From the NCBI GenBank assembly GCA_013166775.1, contig JABLTJ010000012.1, positions 1-64,000 of the forward strand: a stretch of DNA of 64,000 nucleotides, written 5' to 3'. The position numbers were made by a program, and so were the translations under genes. This DNA is from Promethearchaeati archaeon (GTDB lineage Archaea; Asgardarchaeota; Heimdallarchaeia; Heimdallarchaeales; Heimdallarchaeaceae). Positions 42,955-52,057 of this stretch are shown piece by piece. The stretch's first letter is position 1; each line of letters starts with the position of its first letter. The notes under the pieces were generated by a model. That model was given only the letters and a program-made list of their open reading frames with translations, had not been told where the DNA came from and searched no databases.

Positions 42955-43782
42955 GTGAAGAAGATAAAGAATAATAATTTAACAGAAATTCAAGAAATCA
43001 AGAATACTGTTCACGATTTCTATAATGGAATCTTTGAACATGACTATGATAAAATCTGTTCTTTTTTTTATTCAGAAGGAAAATCAATGGGTTACAGTTC
43101 TAGAAGAAAGGAGATTGGTATTGTTTCCAGAAATCATTGGAAAGAGATGTTTGAAAATAATCCAATAGATCCTAATCAGAGATATCACTTTGAGATAGCA
43201 AATATTGAATATTTCAAAACTGCAGCAACAGTTCAAATTGACATCTGGGAGGAATTTGATGAAACTAGGATGGAATACAGAGATTTTCTATCTCTACTTA
43301 AATTGGAAAGTAAGTGGTTGATTGTAAACAAGGTTTTTCACAGCAATACTATGCAAATAAACAAAACAGCAGTGAAACAAAATGGGGAAACGGAAATGAA
43401 ACATAAACAAACAGATGATATAGATCTGATAATTAAGACAGTTCAGTATTATATAGACGCTGTTACTAATATTGAGCTTTCTAAAGTGAAAAAAGCTTGG
43501 CACACAAACGGCCAAAGAATATTTGTTGATAAGAAAAGCAATGAAATTGTTTTCTTAGAAAGTCCAGTGAAAGACGATGTTAAGAAGATAGAGTCTGCAC
43601 TTAAGAACACAAAACAAAGATGCATGATTGAGAGCATAAATAAGAGTGGTACATCTGCTACTGCACGAATTAAATGGTTTGTTGAGAGTCCAGATTGGGT
43701 AGGTACTGAGATAAATTTCTTGTCACTTCTCAAAAGGGAGGATAAATGGGAAATTGTAGGAAAAATTGCTCACAAAGATTAG
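42955..43782 (+). CDS. Tandem NTF2-like protein, second copy
   Basis: 275 residues, starting with GTG 42955, twelve nt after the previous stop, preceded by and overlapping GAGGTGA, which serves as the ribosome site. Two NTF2-like domains as in the previous gene: ~1-125 ('FYNGIFEHDYDKICSFFY' ... DFLSLLKLESKWLIVNKVF) and ~150-275 (VQYYIDAVTNIELSKVKKAW ... INFLSLLKREDKWEIVGKIA). It is a diverged duplicate of the neighbour. Four related domains in two adjacent genes suggest a heteromeric assembly. The chain converges with, and its last 4 bases overlap, the nucleotidyltransferase gene. Confidence 0.78.
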   Translation: MKKIKNNNLTEIQEIKNTVHDFYNGIFEHDYDKICSFFYSEGKSMGYSSRRKEIGIVSRNHWKEMFENNPIDPNQRYHFEIANIEYFKTAATVQIDIWEEFDETRMEYRDFLSLLKLESKWLIVNKVFHSNTMQINKTAVKQNGETEMKHKQTDDIDLIIKTVQYYIDAVTNIELSKVKKAWHTNGQRIFVDKKSNEIVFLESPVKDDVKKIESALKNTKQRCMIESINKSGTSATARIKWFVESPDWVGTEINFLSLLKREDKWEIVGKIAHKD

Positions 43783-44627
43783 AGATATGCAATTTCTAGA
43801 GCTTGTAATAGTTCAGCAGGGATTATCCTATCCTCTGCAAATTCCCAAAGGCTTGGATCTCTGCGTTCCATAGAAGGAGGATTAACAGCTCTTCTAAGAA
43901 GGAAGTATAAAATGTCTTTTGAAGAAATAAAAGCAATTGTCCAATTCTCATTTTTTATTGCTTTTTTGGCATCTATAACTTCTGTCCACTCTCTTTCGAA
44001 TCTTGCTTCTTCAAATAATTTCATTGTAATCTGAAATAGATCTTTTGCTCTAGTTTCATCAGCTGGTAAATGTAATTCAGGATAATCTTTAAGTCTGTGA
44101 GTGATTGGTAATCCGTTATCAAATCGATTTTCAAATAAAGCAAGCATATGCAAATTCTCTTCATAAGCATTTTTTGCCCAAGGAGTTTTTGGAGGTTTAC
44201 CCATCATTTTAATGAATATTCTATGCTCAGGTTTCCATTCCCACTCTTGACATAACGTGATTCTGTTTTGAATAAACTGTTCTTTTTCAAACCAAACTTC
44301 ACAATTTCGTAGAAAGGAGAGATAAAGAGATGCTTGATAAATATCGCTTAAACTTTCAATCTGCTTGTTCAGTGCTTTCATCATATATTCTACGTCATGA
44401 AACCATACATCAAGAATCTTACCTTGAAATTCATATTTTTTATTATGTATAAATGGAGTTTGATTTGTTCTAATCACGACTAAATCAATATCACTAAATT
44501 CTTTAGCAGTTCCATCAGCCCAAGATCCCACAAGTAACACAGCTAGAGTGTTCTCATCTAGTAAATCTTCCAAAACCAGATTTTTTAATTTAGTAAGAAT
44601 TTCGGATTCAACTGATTTCTCTTCCAT
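43779..44627 (-). CDS. Nucleotidyltransferase-fold protein (Pol-beta/KNTase type)
   Basis: 282 residues of the Pol-beta-like nucleotidyltransferase superfamily. The core motif is LLVGSWADGTAKEFSDIDLV near residue 32 (GS...SDxD with two metal-binding aspartates), followed by the third acidic residue in KILDVWFHD near residue 68. The C-terminal ~180 residues are helical (AKDLFQITMKLFEEARFERE), as in kanamycin-nucleotidyltransferase or MNT proteins. Members transfer nucleotides to small molecules or proteins, or act as MNT antitoxins. No HEPN toxin gene lies next to it, which argues against a toxin-antitoxin pair. Substrate unknown. It overlaps the upstream convergent gene by 4 nt. Confidence 0.8.
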   Translation of the reverse strand: MEEKSVESEILTKLKNLVLEDLLDENTLAVLLVGSWADGTAKEFSDIDLVVIRTNQTPFIHNKKYEFQGKILDVWFHDVEYMMKALNKQIESLSDIYQASLYLSFLRNCEVWFEKEQFIQNRITLCQEWEWKPEHRIFIKMMGKPPKTPWAKNAYEENLHMLALFENRFDNGLPITHRLKDYPELHLPADETRAKDLFQITMKLFEEARFEREWTEVIDAKKAIKNENWTIAFISSKDILYFLLRRAVNPPSMERRDPSLWEFAEDRIIPAELLQALEIAYL

Positions 44628-44780
44628 CGTGATGTGAAGGAATTTCTAGAATATTAGTTTATCTGAAAACAGTAGCATCATTAGCAGTTGGATTCTCTAC
44701 TAAGCTTACTTAGAACTGGATATTAGAGTTTCTAACTGTTACCTAAAGAGTAAACTTGAAAAATCAATAGAAACTAATTC

Positions 44781-44814
44781 AATTGTTTCAAATTGGTTGG
44801 AAAGTGAAACAATT
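44781..44814. promoter_or_regulatory. Inverted repeat upstream of the 44861 gene
   Basis: AATTGTTTCA and TGAAACAATT are perfect reverse complements separated by 14 nt. The repeat lies just upstream of the TATA-like TTTAAAAATA (44825-44834), a usual place for an archaeal activator or repressor site. A GGTGAGG ribosome site follows, about 7 nt before ATG 44861. The bound protein is unknown. Confidence 0.45.
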
Positions 44815-44860
44815 TAGGTGATCGTTTAAAAATAGTTCAAATTTATGGTGAGGTCTCTCT

Positions 44861-46669
44861 ATGTCCACAAGGCAAATCCTCCAAGAAGTACTTGATATCA
44901 TGAATGATATTCATACCACTGTAACTAATATCAATTGGAGAGATTATTCGGAAACTCGAGTGAAGATTTTAGTTACCAGGAAAACTGATGAGCTGAAACA
45001 CATTATAAGTGATCTACCGGATGAAGATATTTTCAGCTCTGATGAAGCATCAACGTTTTTTGAAAAAATCCTTGACAAAATCACAAGAATTCTAAGTAAT
45101 TTACCTTCAGATAAAATGCCTTTACAATGGTACGAATTAGAACTATGGAGGTTAAGATATGCTTCTATGTATGCTTTACAGTGGGGACATGGGGGTGAAT
45201 TACAGGTGGCAGGTACAGCTCATGCTCTTGCTAATGTTCTTATTGGAATTCAGACTATGGATGTGCAGGATCTCATCGTAGATTGGGATCATCCTGAATT
45301 TGAAAAACGAAGGAAATTAATTTTGAATTATCTCAATTCTGCTTATCTTTTCTTCTTTAGTTTGTGCACATCTCTTAACCATATTTACAAACATGATGTT
45401 GAACATTGGTTATCGGAAGGAGTTAAGGCAAGTATTCAGTATCTAAAATATCTGGATTACTTCTGGAATGTCCCTAAAAATATCCAACTTGAAAAGAAGA
45501 AATATAAGAATGTAAGAGATCCTAATTATTCCCCATATTATGCGACTTTTGCTGGAATTGATTACATAGTTTCTTTCCTCTTGGATTTACAGAAATACTT
45601 CTTCAGAGATAATATAAAAATTGACACTAAAGAAGAAATCATAAATCTCAGAGAACCTGAAAAATTTCTTGAATCTCTTCAGAAGCTGGTAGAAAAAGGA
45701 GAAAATTATATTGCTGATTTCAAAAAACATGTGGATGAAGGATTTTTTGACATCAATGAAGAGCCATTGAATGATCCAGATATAAAAGAAACGATTTACG
45801 AATTATATGTATCCAAGATCTGGATAAAAGGTTTAATCGCAATAAATGAGCTAGTCATTAATGAGAATGAAGATGAGATTACTTCTTTAGTAGAATCGGT
45901 GATTCCTGAGTTATTCAAGTATGTAGATAAATATAACCATCTCTTTAGTGAAGAGGATTTCATTCATAGTCAAATAGCTGATGGGATTAATTCAATTCTC
46001 AACGAAGTGATTTTATTTTCAGGAGTCATTGCAATAAAAACAGGGAAAACTTCAGATATAGAGAAAATTGAAAATGATTATAGAATGTTTTTCACTGAAG
46101 AAGCTATGAAAAGATATCCAACACTCAATGGTCTTTTTACAACATTTAAAATCACAAATTCAATCATAAAAGATGAAATCATCAATCTAGAAAAATATGC
46201 TCTGAAACTAATTCAACTCTCCGAGTATACTTTATACGAATCAAGGAATTCTTTTTCTTATTCTCTATTAGGTAACATGATTCTCTTAATTCTTGGTTCT
46301 ATTTCAAAAGAAGAGTTCCAGAAAAATGTTAGAGATAAATTTGAATATTTGTTGCCTTCATTTTCAGAGAGCTTGATTTCAGAGATAGAGATTTATCTAG
46401 CAAATCTTAATCTAGCACTGAACGATGAGCAATCTTCTTTCGATATGAACAGATTACTAATACCACAATATTTTGACCCTTATTCAGTTTTCATTCCTGA
46501 GTTAGGTATGCTAGCAAAGAAGTTTGAATTTAAAGAGATAGTGTATTTACCATTTAATCTTCAGAAGGACTACTTAGCTGATTCTGACCAAAAAATGATG
46601 AAGCAAATTGATACAGCTATAGAACAAACTGAAACATCCGTAGAACAACCAGATACACTTTCAGATTGA
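44861..46669 (+). CDS. Helical protein of unknown function
   Basis: 602 residues without signal peptide or TM, almost entirely helical. Hydrophobic but not membrane-like segments occur, e.g. 'NSAYLFFFSLCTSLNHIYKH' and 'FAGIDYIVSFLLDLQKYFF'. A moderately conserved-looking aromatic patch 'MPLQWYELELWRLRYASMYA' is near residue 95. I recognise no family. The start is ATG 44861, about 7 nt after GGTGAGG, with a TATA box at 44825-44834. It converges with the Roadblock coiled-coil gene 12 nt away. There is no internal duplication I can see. Confidence 0.75.
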   Translation: MSTRQILQEVLDIMNDIHTTVTNINWRDYSETRVKILVTRKTDELKHIISDLPDEDIFSSDEASTFFEKILDKITRILSNLPSDKMPLQWYELELWRLRYASMYALQWGHGGELQVAGTAHALANVLIGIQTMDVQDLIVDWDHPEFEKRRKLILNYLNSAYLFFFSLCTSLNHIYKHDVEHWLSEGVKASIQYLKYLDYFWNVPKNIQLEKKKYKNVRDPNYSPYYATFAGIDYIVSFLLDLQKYFFRDNIKIDTKEEIINLREPEKFLESLQKLVEKGENYIADFKKHVDEGFFDINEEPLNDPDIKETIYELYVSKIWIKGLIAINELVINENEDEITSLVESVIPELFKYVDKYNHLFSEEDFIHSQIADGINSILNEVILFSGVIAIKTGKTSDIEKIENDYRMFFTEEAMKRYPTLNGLFTTFKITNSIIKDEIINLEKYALKLIQLSEYTLYESRNSFSYSLLGNMILLILGSISKEEFQKNVRDKFEYLLPSFSESLISEIEIYLANLNLALNDEQSSFDMNRLLIPQYFDPYSVFIPELGMLAKKFEFKEIVYLPFNLQKDYLADSDQKMMKQIDTAIEQTETSVEQPDTLSD

Positions 46670-46681
46670 ATAATATGGTTT

Positions 46682-48367
46682 TTAATCTTCATCTACCTTT
46701 TCCGTTAAAAGCTCTAAATCTCTTTTCCTATTTTCAATTTCCTCTTTTTTCCGTTTGATTTGATCATCTAATTCCTGAATCTCTTTTGAGATTTTCTGAG
46801 CTTTTGAATAATCCTCTTTATCATCAATGGAGCTCAACAAAGTTTTTTGTATATCTAATTCAGCTTCTAATTCTTTGTATAAAGCATTTAATTGCTTATC
46901 TTTGAGATCTAGCTCCTCTTTTGCTCTTTCCAATCTTCCTCTCTCATTCTTCATTTTGGTTATCAAATCTTTTAATTCTTCATAACTTTCTTCTAGTTTT
47001 CCTTTATCTTCTGCTATATTATCGTGGCAATCACAGACCTCTTCATTGAGTTTTTCTTTTTCCTTTTCATACTTCTTTATCTTTTTCTCATCGTATTCAT
47101 CCTTGATTAGGCTATTAATCTCTTCTATTCTCGCTTTCTTTTCATTAATCTCGATTTGTAAATCATTAATCTCGTCGCTCATTTCATTTTCTTTCTTCTC
47201 GTGTTTCTCAATTTCCTTTTCAATGTCTGAAATTCCAGATTCTAAATCTTGCATCTCCTTTTTCTTTTCTTCAGAAGTTATTTTCAATTGTTCGATTTTT
47301 TCATTTAGATTTGTGATCTCTATTTCGATTTTATCTATTTTATCGATATCATCTTTTAGTTCAACAACTTCTCTCAAGGTCTGTGCATCTTTCATCTTCT
47401 TCTTAAGTTCTCTATTTAAAGCTAGAATTCTCTTTTCTTTTGCACCCCTATCCTCTTCAACATCTACAATACGTAGATTATCTTCTTCTAATTTGATTTT
47501 TAGAAGATCAAGATCTACTTCTGTGTCTTTAACCTTATGTTGAGCTATTTCCAATTTTTCGTTAATTCCGTTAATTTCAGTGAGAATATCTTGGAATTTC
47601 TCCTCATCCCTTTCTTCAATTTCTATCGTTTCGAGAGAATTCCTTCTTTCTGTTTTCTCTTTGAAAATTTTCTTCAAATCTTTTACATCATCTTTCTTCA
47701 ATTTCAGCTCTTTAGATAATAAATCGATTCGTTCTTCTTCGAACATTATTTTTTCATTTAATCTTGTAATTTCTTCAGTTCTTTGATCCTTCTCTATTTC
47801 TTGTTTCTGTATCTCAGAATTAAGATCTTCAATCTCTTTTTCGATTTTTTCAGCATCTTTCATATCATCAGATGAAGCCCCTAAAAGAATTTGGATGGAT
47901 TTTTGCTTTTCTAATTTCACTTCCATTTCTTCATATAGACTCTTTAAATCTCTCTCCTTTGAGCGGATATCTTTCTCAAATAGATCCATTTGTCCAATGT
48001 CAATGAGTTTCTCTATTTTTGTGATATATTTTTGGATGTTTTTAATTCTTATTTCTCCATCTTCCAAGGATTTCCTAAAGAATAAAGCTAGATTGGAGTT
48101 TTCCCCGAGCTTGAGAATTAAAACATCTATTTCATCAGTATCAAAGAGGAGTTGATTATATCCTTTGTAATTATAATTGCATATTTCATATAATGTTCTC
48201 AAATTTGAAAGAATATTTGATAAATCGTTTCCTAACTTAGGTATGTTTACTGACTCCTCAAATTGTTCAAAAGTAGTCTGATAGACAATACCATCATTAT
48301 AAAACATTACAATATGCTCTACTTCAGGCAGAGCTCTTTTTATTCTTTCTATTGTTTTTAGCACCAT
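46682..48367 (-). CDS. Roadblock-domain protein with long coiled coil and mirrored caps
   Basis: 561 residues. Residues ~1-125 have the Roadblock/LC7-type plan: helix 'TIERIKRALPEVEHIVMFYN', strand DGIVYQTTF, central helix LGNDLSNILSNLRTLYEI, strands IDVLILKLG and SNLALFFRK, final helix. From ~130 to the end is an uninterrupted Glu/Lys-rich coiled coil. Two sequences, about 138-190 and 487-540, are alike: LYEEMEVKLEKQKS and DAEKIEKEIEDLNSEI in the first, LYKELEAELDIQKT and KAQKISKEIQELDDQI in the second. Roadblock domains dimerise and serve small GTPases, and such fusions to coiled coil suggest a cytoskeletal or membrane-tether role (inference). The gene follows the ArsB/NhaD-type antiporter by 11 nt in the same direction. 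Confidence 0.72.
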   Translation of the reverse strand: MVLKTIERIKRALPEVEHIVMFYNDGIVYQTTFEQFEESVNIPKLGNDLSNILSNLRTLYEICNYNYKGYNQLLFDTDEIDVLILKLGENSNLALFFRKSLEDGEIRIKNIQKYITKIEKLIDIGQMDLFEKDIRSKERDLKSLYEEMEVKLEKQKSIQILLGASSDDMKDAEKIEKEIEDLNSEIQKQEIEKDQRTEEITRLNEKIMFEEERIDLLSKELKLKKDDVKDLKKIFKEKTERRNSLETIEIEERDEEKFQDILTEINGINEKLEIAQHKVKDTEVDLDLLKIKLEEDNLRIVDVEEDRGAKEKRILALNRELKKKMKDAQTLREVVELKDDIDKIDKIEIEITNLNEKIEQLKITSEEKKKEMQDLESGISDIEKEIEKHEKKENEMSDEINDLQIEINEKKARIEEINSLIKDEYDEKKIKKYEKEKEKLNEEVCDCHDNIAEDKGKLEESYEELKDLITKMKNERGRLERAKEELDLKDKQLNALYKELEAELDIQKTLLSSIDDKEDYSKAQKISKEIQELDDQIKRKKEEIENRKRDLELLTEKVDED

Positions 48368-48378
48368 TTTTTCTCACA

Positions 48379-49845
48379 TTATGATATAATTAATGACCTA
48401 AATTTATTGATCCCTCTGTTAATGTTAGATTTTATCTGTTCACTTCCATATTTTGAAAATATAAAAAGGATTCCAATTGTTGCAAAAACCGCTAGAATTA
48501 AGATCAGACCTATTAGATATGTTCCTCTTGAAAGCATTGTGAAGTAGATGGAAACTATGAATAGTTGTAAGATTGTCGTACTGAAGCCTATCTTCCAAAA
48601 GGTTTTCATTTTTATTGGTCGGTTATTTTGTTCAGCTATGTTGAGAACTAGTATATTATCTCCTAAAGGTGTCAAATTATCTCCCCAGTTTGCTCCGAAA
48701 GAAAGGGCATAGTAATAATCATTACTTGGTGACATGATTCCAACAACAGGTATCAAAATCTTAGTTATAGGGATATTATCAATCATTGAGCTTAGGAATG
48801 CTGAAACCCAAATAACAAGTATAAGTTGAAATACGGGATTATTTGCTCCTAATCCTTTTAGTAAATTTCCGATTAAAGCAACGATTCCAACAGCTTCTAA
48901 TCCCCCAGCTAGAACAAATATGCCTAGTAGATATAGAATAAGTTCAAGATCAAATCTCTTAATTATTTCTTTTGGTTTGAGTCCTAGAAATGCACTGAAA
49001 ATTGTTAATAACATTGCTACACTCATCGCGAATATATCTATAGGTACTTTATCTGAAGGGATAACTGGACCAATGAGTATGAATCCGATAAATAATATTC
49101 CTAAACTACTCATTGAAGCATATAACAATCGTCGACTTTGAACGAAGTTCCACACATTAAATTCATCTAAGGTTTCAATCAATTTTCTTCCAGGATCTCT
49201 GAATTCTTTTCTATATAGAAAGATGAAAAATGTAATTGTTATTCCAGCAGTTAAAATCGAGAATAAACCTACATTTACAAAGAATTCATTGAATTTTATG
49301 TTAGTTTCAGTTACAATTAAAATGTTTGGTATTGATGAAATAGAAAAGAAAGTACCTCCAATATTAACCATGATTGCTTCAGTGATAATATACGGCGTTG
49401 GATCTATTTTTAGAATACGTGAAATAGTAATTGTCAATGGTATTAGAATCATAACTGTTAGAATATTATTGATAATTGCAGAGAAGAAAACTGAGATTAT
49501 ACACAGAATGGTCATCAGTGCTATAGGTTTCCCTTTTGATAGTTTAATTGCTAGAACACCAAGAAATTGAAAAAGCCCCACTTCGTCAGAAATTTGTACA
49601 ATAAACATCATCCCCAGTATTAGTATAAGTGAGTGTAAGTTAACAAACCCATCATCAGGAGTTCCAAACAATAAATCCACAATAACAGAAAAATTTTTTT
49701 TCTCAATAAAGGTCAAGACAAAATAGGTGATAACTGCAGCTGTTATAGCAGCAACCGCTCGATTTAATTTATCTGTGAAAATTAGAACAATGACAGCAAG
49801 GAAACATAAAGATATAATAATCTGACTCGCTAGAATTTTTGGCAC
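48379..49845 (-). CDS. ArsB/NhaD-superfamily ion antiporter
   Basis: 488 residues with 11-13 hydrophobic helices of the ArsB/NhaD/CitM (IT) superfamily. Diagnostic stretches are LILGMMFIVQISDEVGLFQF, 'IISVFFSAIINNILTVMILI' with the FSAIINN motif, 'MVNIGGTFFSISSIPNILI' (GGTxxxxSxPN) and 'SFGANWGDNLTPLGDNILVL'. NhaD exchanges Na+ for H+ and ArsB exports arsenite; substrate cannot be settled, but no ars genes flank it. Start GTG 49845. The Roadblock coiled-coil gene lies 11 nt downstream, so the pair may be one transcript, a juxtaposition worth testing. Confidence 0.88.
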   Translation of the reverse strand: MPKILASQIIISLCFLAVIVLIFTDKLNRAVAAITAAVITYFVLTFIEKKNFSVIVDLLFGTPDDGFVNLHSLILILGMMFIVQISDEVGLFQFLGVLAIKLSKGKPIALMTILCIISVFFSAIINNILTVMILIPLTITISRILKIDPTPYIITEAIMVNIGGTFFSISSIPNILIVTETNIKFNEFFVNVGLFSILTAGITITFFIFLYRKEFRDPGRKLIETLDEFNVWNFVQSRRLLYASMSSLGILFIGFILIGPVIPSDKVPIDIFAMSVAMLLTIFSAFLGLKPKEIIKRFDLELILYLLGIFVLAGGLEAVGIVALIGNLLKGLGANNPVFQLILVIWVSAFLSSMIDNIPITKILIPVVGIMSPSNDYYYALSFGANWGDNLTPLGDNILVLNIAEQNNRPIKMKTFWKIGFSTTILQLFIVSIYFTMLSRGTYLIGLILILAVFATIGILFIFSKYGSEQIKSNINRGINKFRSLIIS

Positions 49846-50021
49846 CTTTATCTAATTTTCTCATTTAATTCCAAGACTAGTTGCTTTTTATGCAATTTCT
49901 AACCGATGATTTGTCTTTGTAAGTAATTTCAAAACTACAATTATAAAACAGTTTTGTCATCTTGTTACCTCAAGTGGATAAGTCATCAACTTGAACTACA
50001 TAGAAAAACAGTTATTTTATA

Positions 50022-51884
50022 TTAAGAGAAGATTTCTTGTGCCCATTTTTCCATAATGTCACTTTTTTCTTTTTCCAGATATCTACCTGTAAGAATAGTA
50101 TGACCAAAATATTGCATAAATGAAGAGGATACTAATTTACTAGCGAATGTTTCTACTTTCTTTCTTGCTGAATAAGATGAACCCTTGAAAGCATAACATA
50201 CTATGATATTTTCAATATTCTGAAAGATAAGAAGATAGTTTTGGTGCTCAATTCGTCTAATTAAACCTTCAGTCGCGAATATTTCTTGAACAATGTTATT
50301 TATCGCAGATAAGAAACCAGATAGAAGAACCTGATCTACTTTTGTATCATCACCAAATTGCATCGAAAATAACGGAATACCATTTTCATTCAAAATAATC
50401 AACATAACAGGTATATCATTTTCTATTTCGTCAAGCTCAAAAGTGGCTCTATTTATCATATTAAGTACTAAGTTATCTATTTTTGATTCCTTAATTCTAT
50501 CAGCAAGACTAACATTTTCTTCGATTAAATTCTTCCATTTATTCACTTCTGAAAGCAAATTATCATGGTCATTCGAAATTCTTCTAGCTAAGTTTTCTAA
50601 ATCCTGTCCTTCAGCAATTGCTTGAGCTTGCGATAAGAATCCACTAGCTTTACCTATATCTGTATCAAGCAAAGCTAGCCTCCCCTTTAGCCAGTAAACT
50701 TCTGCAAGTAGAGATTTAGAAAATTGTTGCTGAGCAATTTTCAGTATCTTATTTGTCAATTCCTCAAGATCTGAAAGGATAGTTCGATTATCGGTGAATC
50801 TTAATTCATGTAATAGAATTTCACAGAGATTTAACATTGCATGAACATTGATTTCTTGATATACTAGATTTCTCTCAATTATACTTTGAAGAATTTCTTG
50901 AGCTCTCCCTAAACTGTAGAATCTATTAATTTTGCGGAGTAATATTGCTTCAGATAAAATCGAATAGTAAAAAATCATTGTTCCGGAATGTTCTTTACTG
51001 GTTTTTTTTGATAATTCAAGATATTTCTCAGCTTCAGCAAACTGATTCTTATTTGATAGAATATTAATTAGATAATAGGAGGATTCAACAACAGTGAATT
51101 TGAAGTTTATTTCTAGAGATCTTGCCAAGCTTTTGGAAAAATATTCTAAAGCATTATCAAGATCACCTTTACTATAATATACAATCCCCACATTATTGTA
51201 AGTAATCGCCATTCCATATATATTACCAAGTTCTTGGTGATAAATCAAAGCAGTATTGTAGAATTGAAGAGCTTTACCAAAATCTCCCTTGAGTCTGTAA
51301 ATCTCTCCAATAGCCACGTTACACTTCGCTACAATGATGCTATTATTCAGTGCTCTTCCTTTTACCAAACTCTGTTCAAGTAATAACATAGATTCTTGTA
51401 AACTTCCTTTGAATGTCAGAATCTTTCCTTTACGATATAAACATTGAGCATAGAGATCATCATTCTTTGTAATTTTGGATAAAATGAGACACTCATTTAA
51501 GTATTCCAAAGATTTTACCAAATCAACGAAACAGAAAACAGATCCTTTTTGAAATAAGATTTTGGCAGTAATTTCCTTTGAAGAAAGAGAATTAGGATCG
51601 TTAATTTCCTTTGTTGCAAGGTATTCTGCTTTCTCAATTATAAGTAGACTATCTTCAAATCTACCCTGTTGCCAGAGAGATTCAATAATGTAACAGTAAA
51701 AATCACATTTTTGTTCGAGTGATAAGAATTTCTCTTCGAAATTGTTAAGAATTTGTTGAGACAAAATAATGCTTTTTTCAAAAAATCCAAGTTGAGTGTA
51801 GATACGTGATTTTGATAAAGCTAATTCAACCAATGAACTATCAGAGATGTCAGGAGTCTCCTCTAAACGATCTATTTCATCCAA
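50022..51884 (-). CDS. TPR protein with C-terminal longin-like domain
   Basis: 620 residues from TTG 51884. Residues ~1-440 hold about ten TPR units, e.g. ALQFYNTALIYHQELGNIYG, AITYNNVGIVYYSKGDLDNA and LEYFSKSLARSLEINFKFTV. A helical linker follows, then residues ~495-620 form a longin/Roadblock-like domain ('VMLIILNENGIPLFSMQFG', LLSGFLSAINNIVQEIF, ENIIVCYAFKGSSYSARK) like the 34126 protein. TPR plus longin-like suggests a scaffold receiving a signal (inference). Coding-like TPR sequence continues upstream in frame from TTG 51884 (EQEKLKIIQSFISTSKFQEA) to a TAA at 51954-51956 with no ATG, GTG or TTG between, so the true start is uncertain. It is downstream of and parallel to the ABC-FtsX genes. 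Confidence 0.78.
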   Translation of the reverse strand: MDEIDRLEETPDISDSSLVELALSKSRIYTQLGFFEKSIILSQQILNNFEEKFLSLEQKCDFYCYIIESLWQQGRFEDSLLIIEKAEYLATKEINDPNSLSSKEITAKILFQKGSVFCFVDLVKSLEYLNECLILSKITKNDDLYAQCLYRKGKILTFKGSLQESMLLLEQSLVKGRALNNSIIVAKCNVAIGEIYRLKGDFGKALQFYNTALIYHQELGNIYGMAITYNNVGIVYYSKGDLDNALEYFSKSLARSLEINFKFTVVESSYYLINILSNKNQFAEAEKYLELSKKTSKEHSGTMIFYYSILSEAILLRKINRFYSLGRAQEILQSIIERNLVYQEINVHAMLNLCEILLHELRFTDNRTILSDLEELTNKILKIAQQQFSKSLLAEVYWLKGRLALLDTDIGKASGFLSQAQAIAEGQDLENLARRISNDHDNLLSEVNKWKNLIEENVSLADRIKESKIDNLVLNMINRATFELDEIENDIPVMLIILNENGIPLFSMQFGDDTKVDQVLLSGFLSAINNIVQEIFATEGLIRRIEHQNYLLIFQNIENIIVCYAFKGSSYSARKKVETFASKLVSSSFMQYFGHTILTGRYLEKEKSDIMEKWAQEIFS

Positions 51885-51987
51885 AGCTTCTTGAAATTTA
51901 GATGTCGAGATGAATGATTGAATTATTTTCAGTTTTTCTTGTTCTACGGAGAATTAAATCACACTCACAGTTAACAATTAGTATTAA

Positions 51988-51995
51988 GCATATAA
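51988..51995 (-). promoter_or_regulatory. TATA-like box upstream of the TPR-longin gene
   Basis: Minus-strand TTATATGC is centred about 26 nt before GTG 51968, which is in frame with the TPR gene but separated from it by TAA (51954-51956). The position would suit a leaderless GTG start if that stop were absent. Confidence 0.4.
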
Positions 51996-52057
51996 GGAGT
52001 CAAATAAATATGTTTCATTTGAGGCTAGTAAAATGAAAAAGAATAAATTAGATGAAA

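Noticed and set aside
43779..44627. MNT antitoxin of a HEPN/MNT toxin-antitoxin pair
   Set aside because: The protein is much longer than a minimal MNT antitoxin and no HEPN gene is adjacent.
47046..47543. Ser/Phe-rich frame on the plus strand
   Set aside because: It is the shadow of the Glu/Lys-rich coiled coil on the minus strand; such Ser/Phe frames arise from GAA/AAA-type codons read in reverse.
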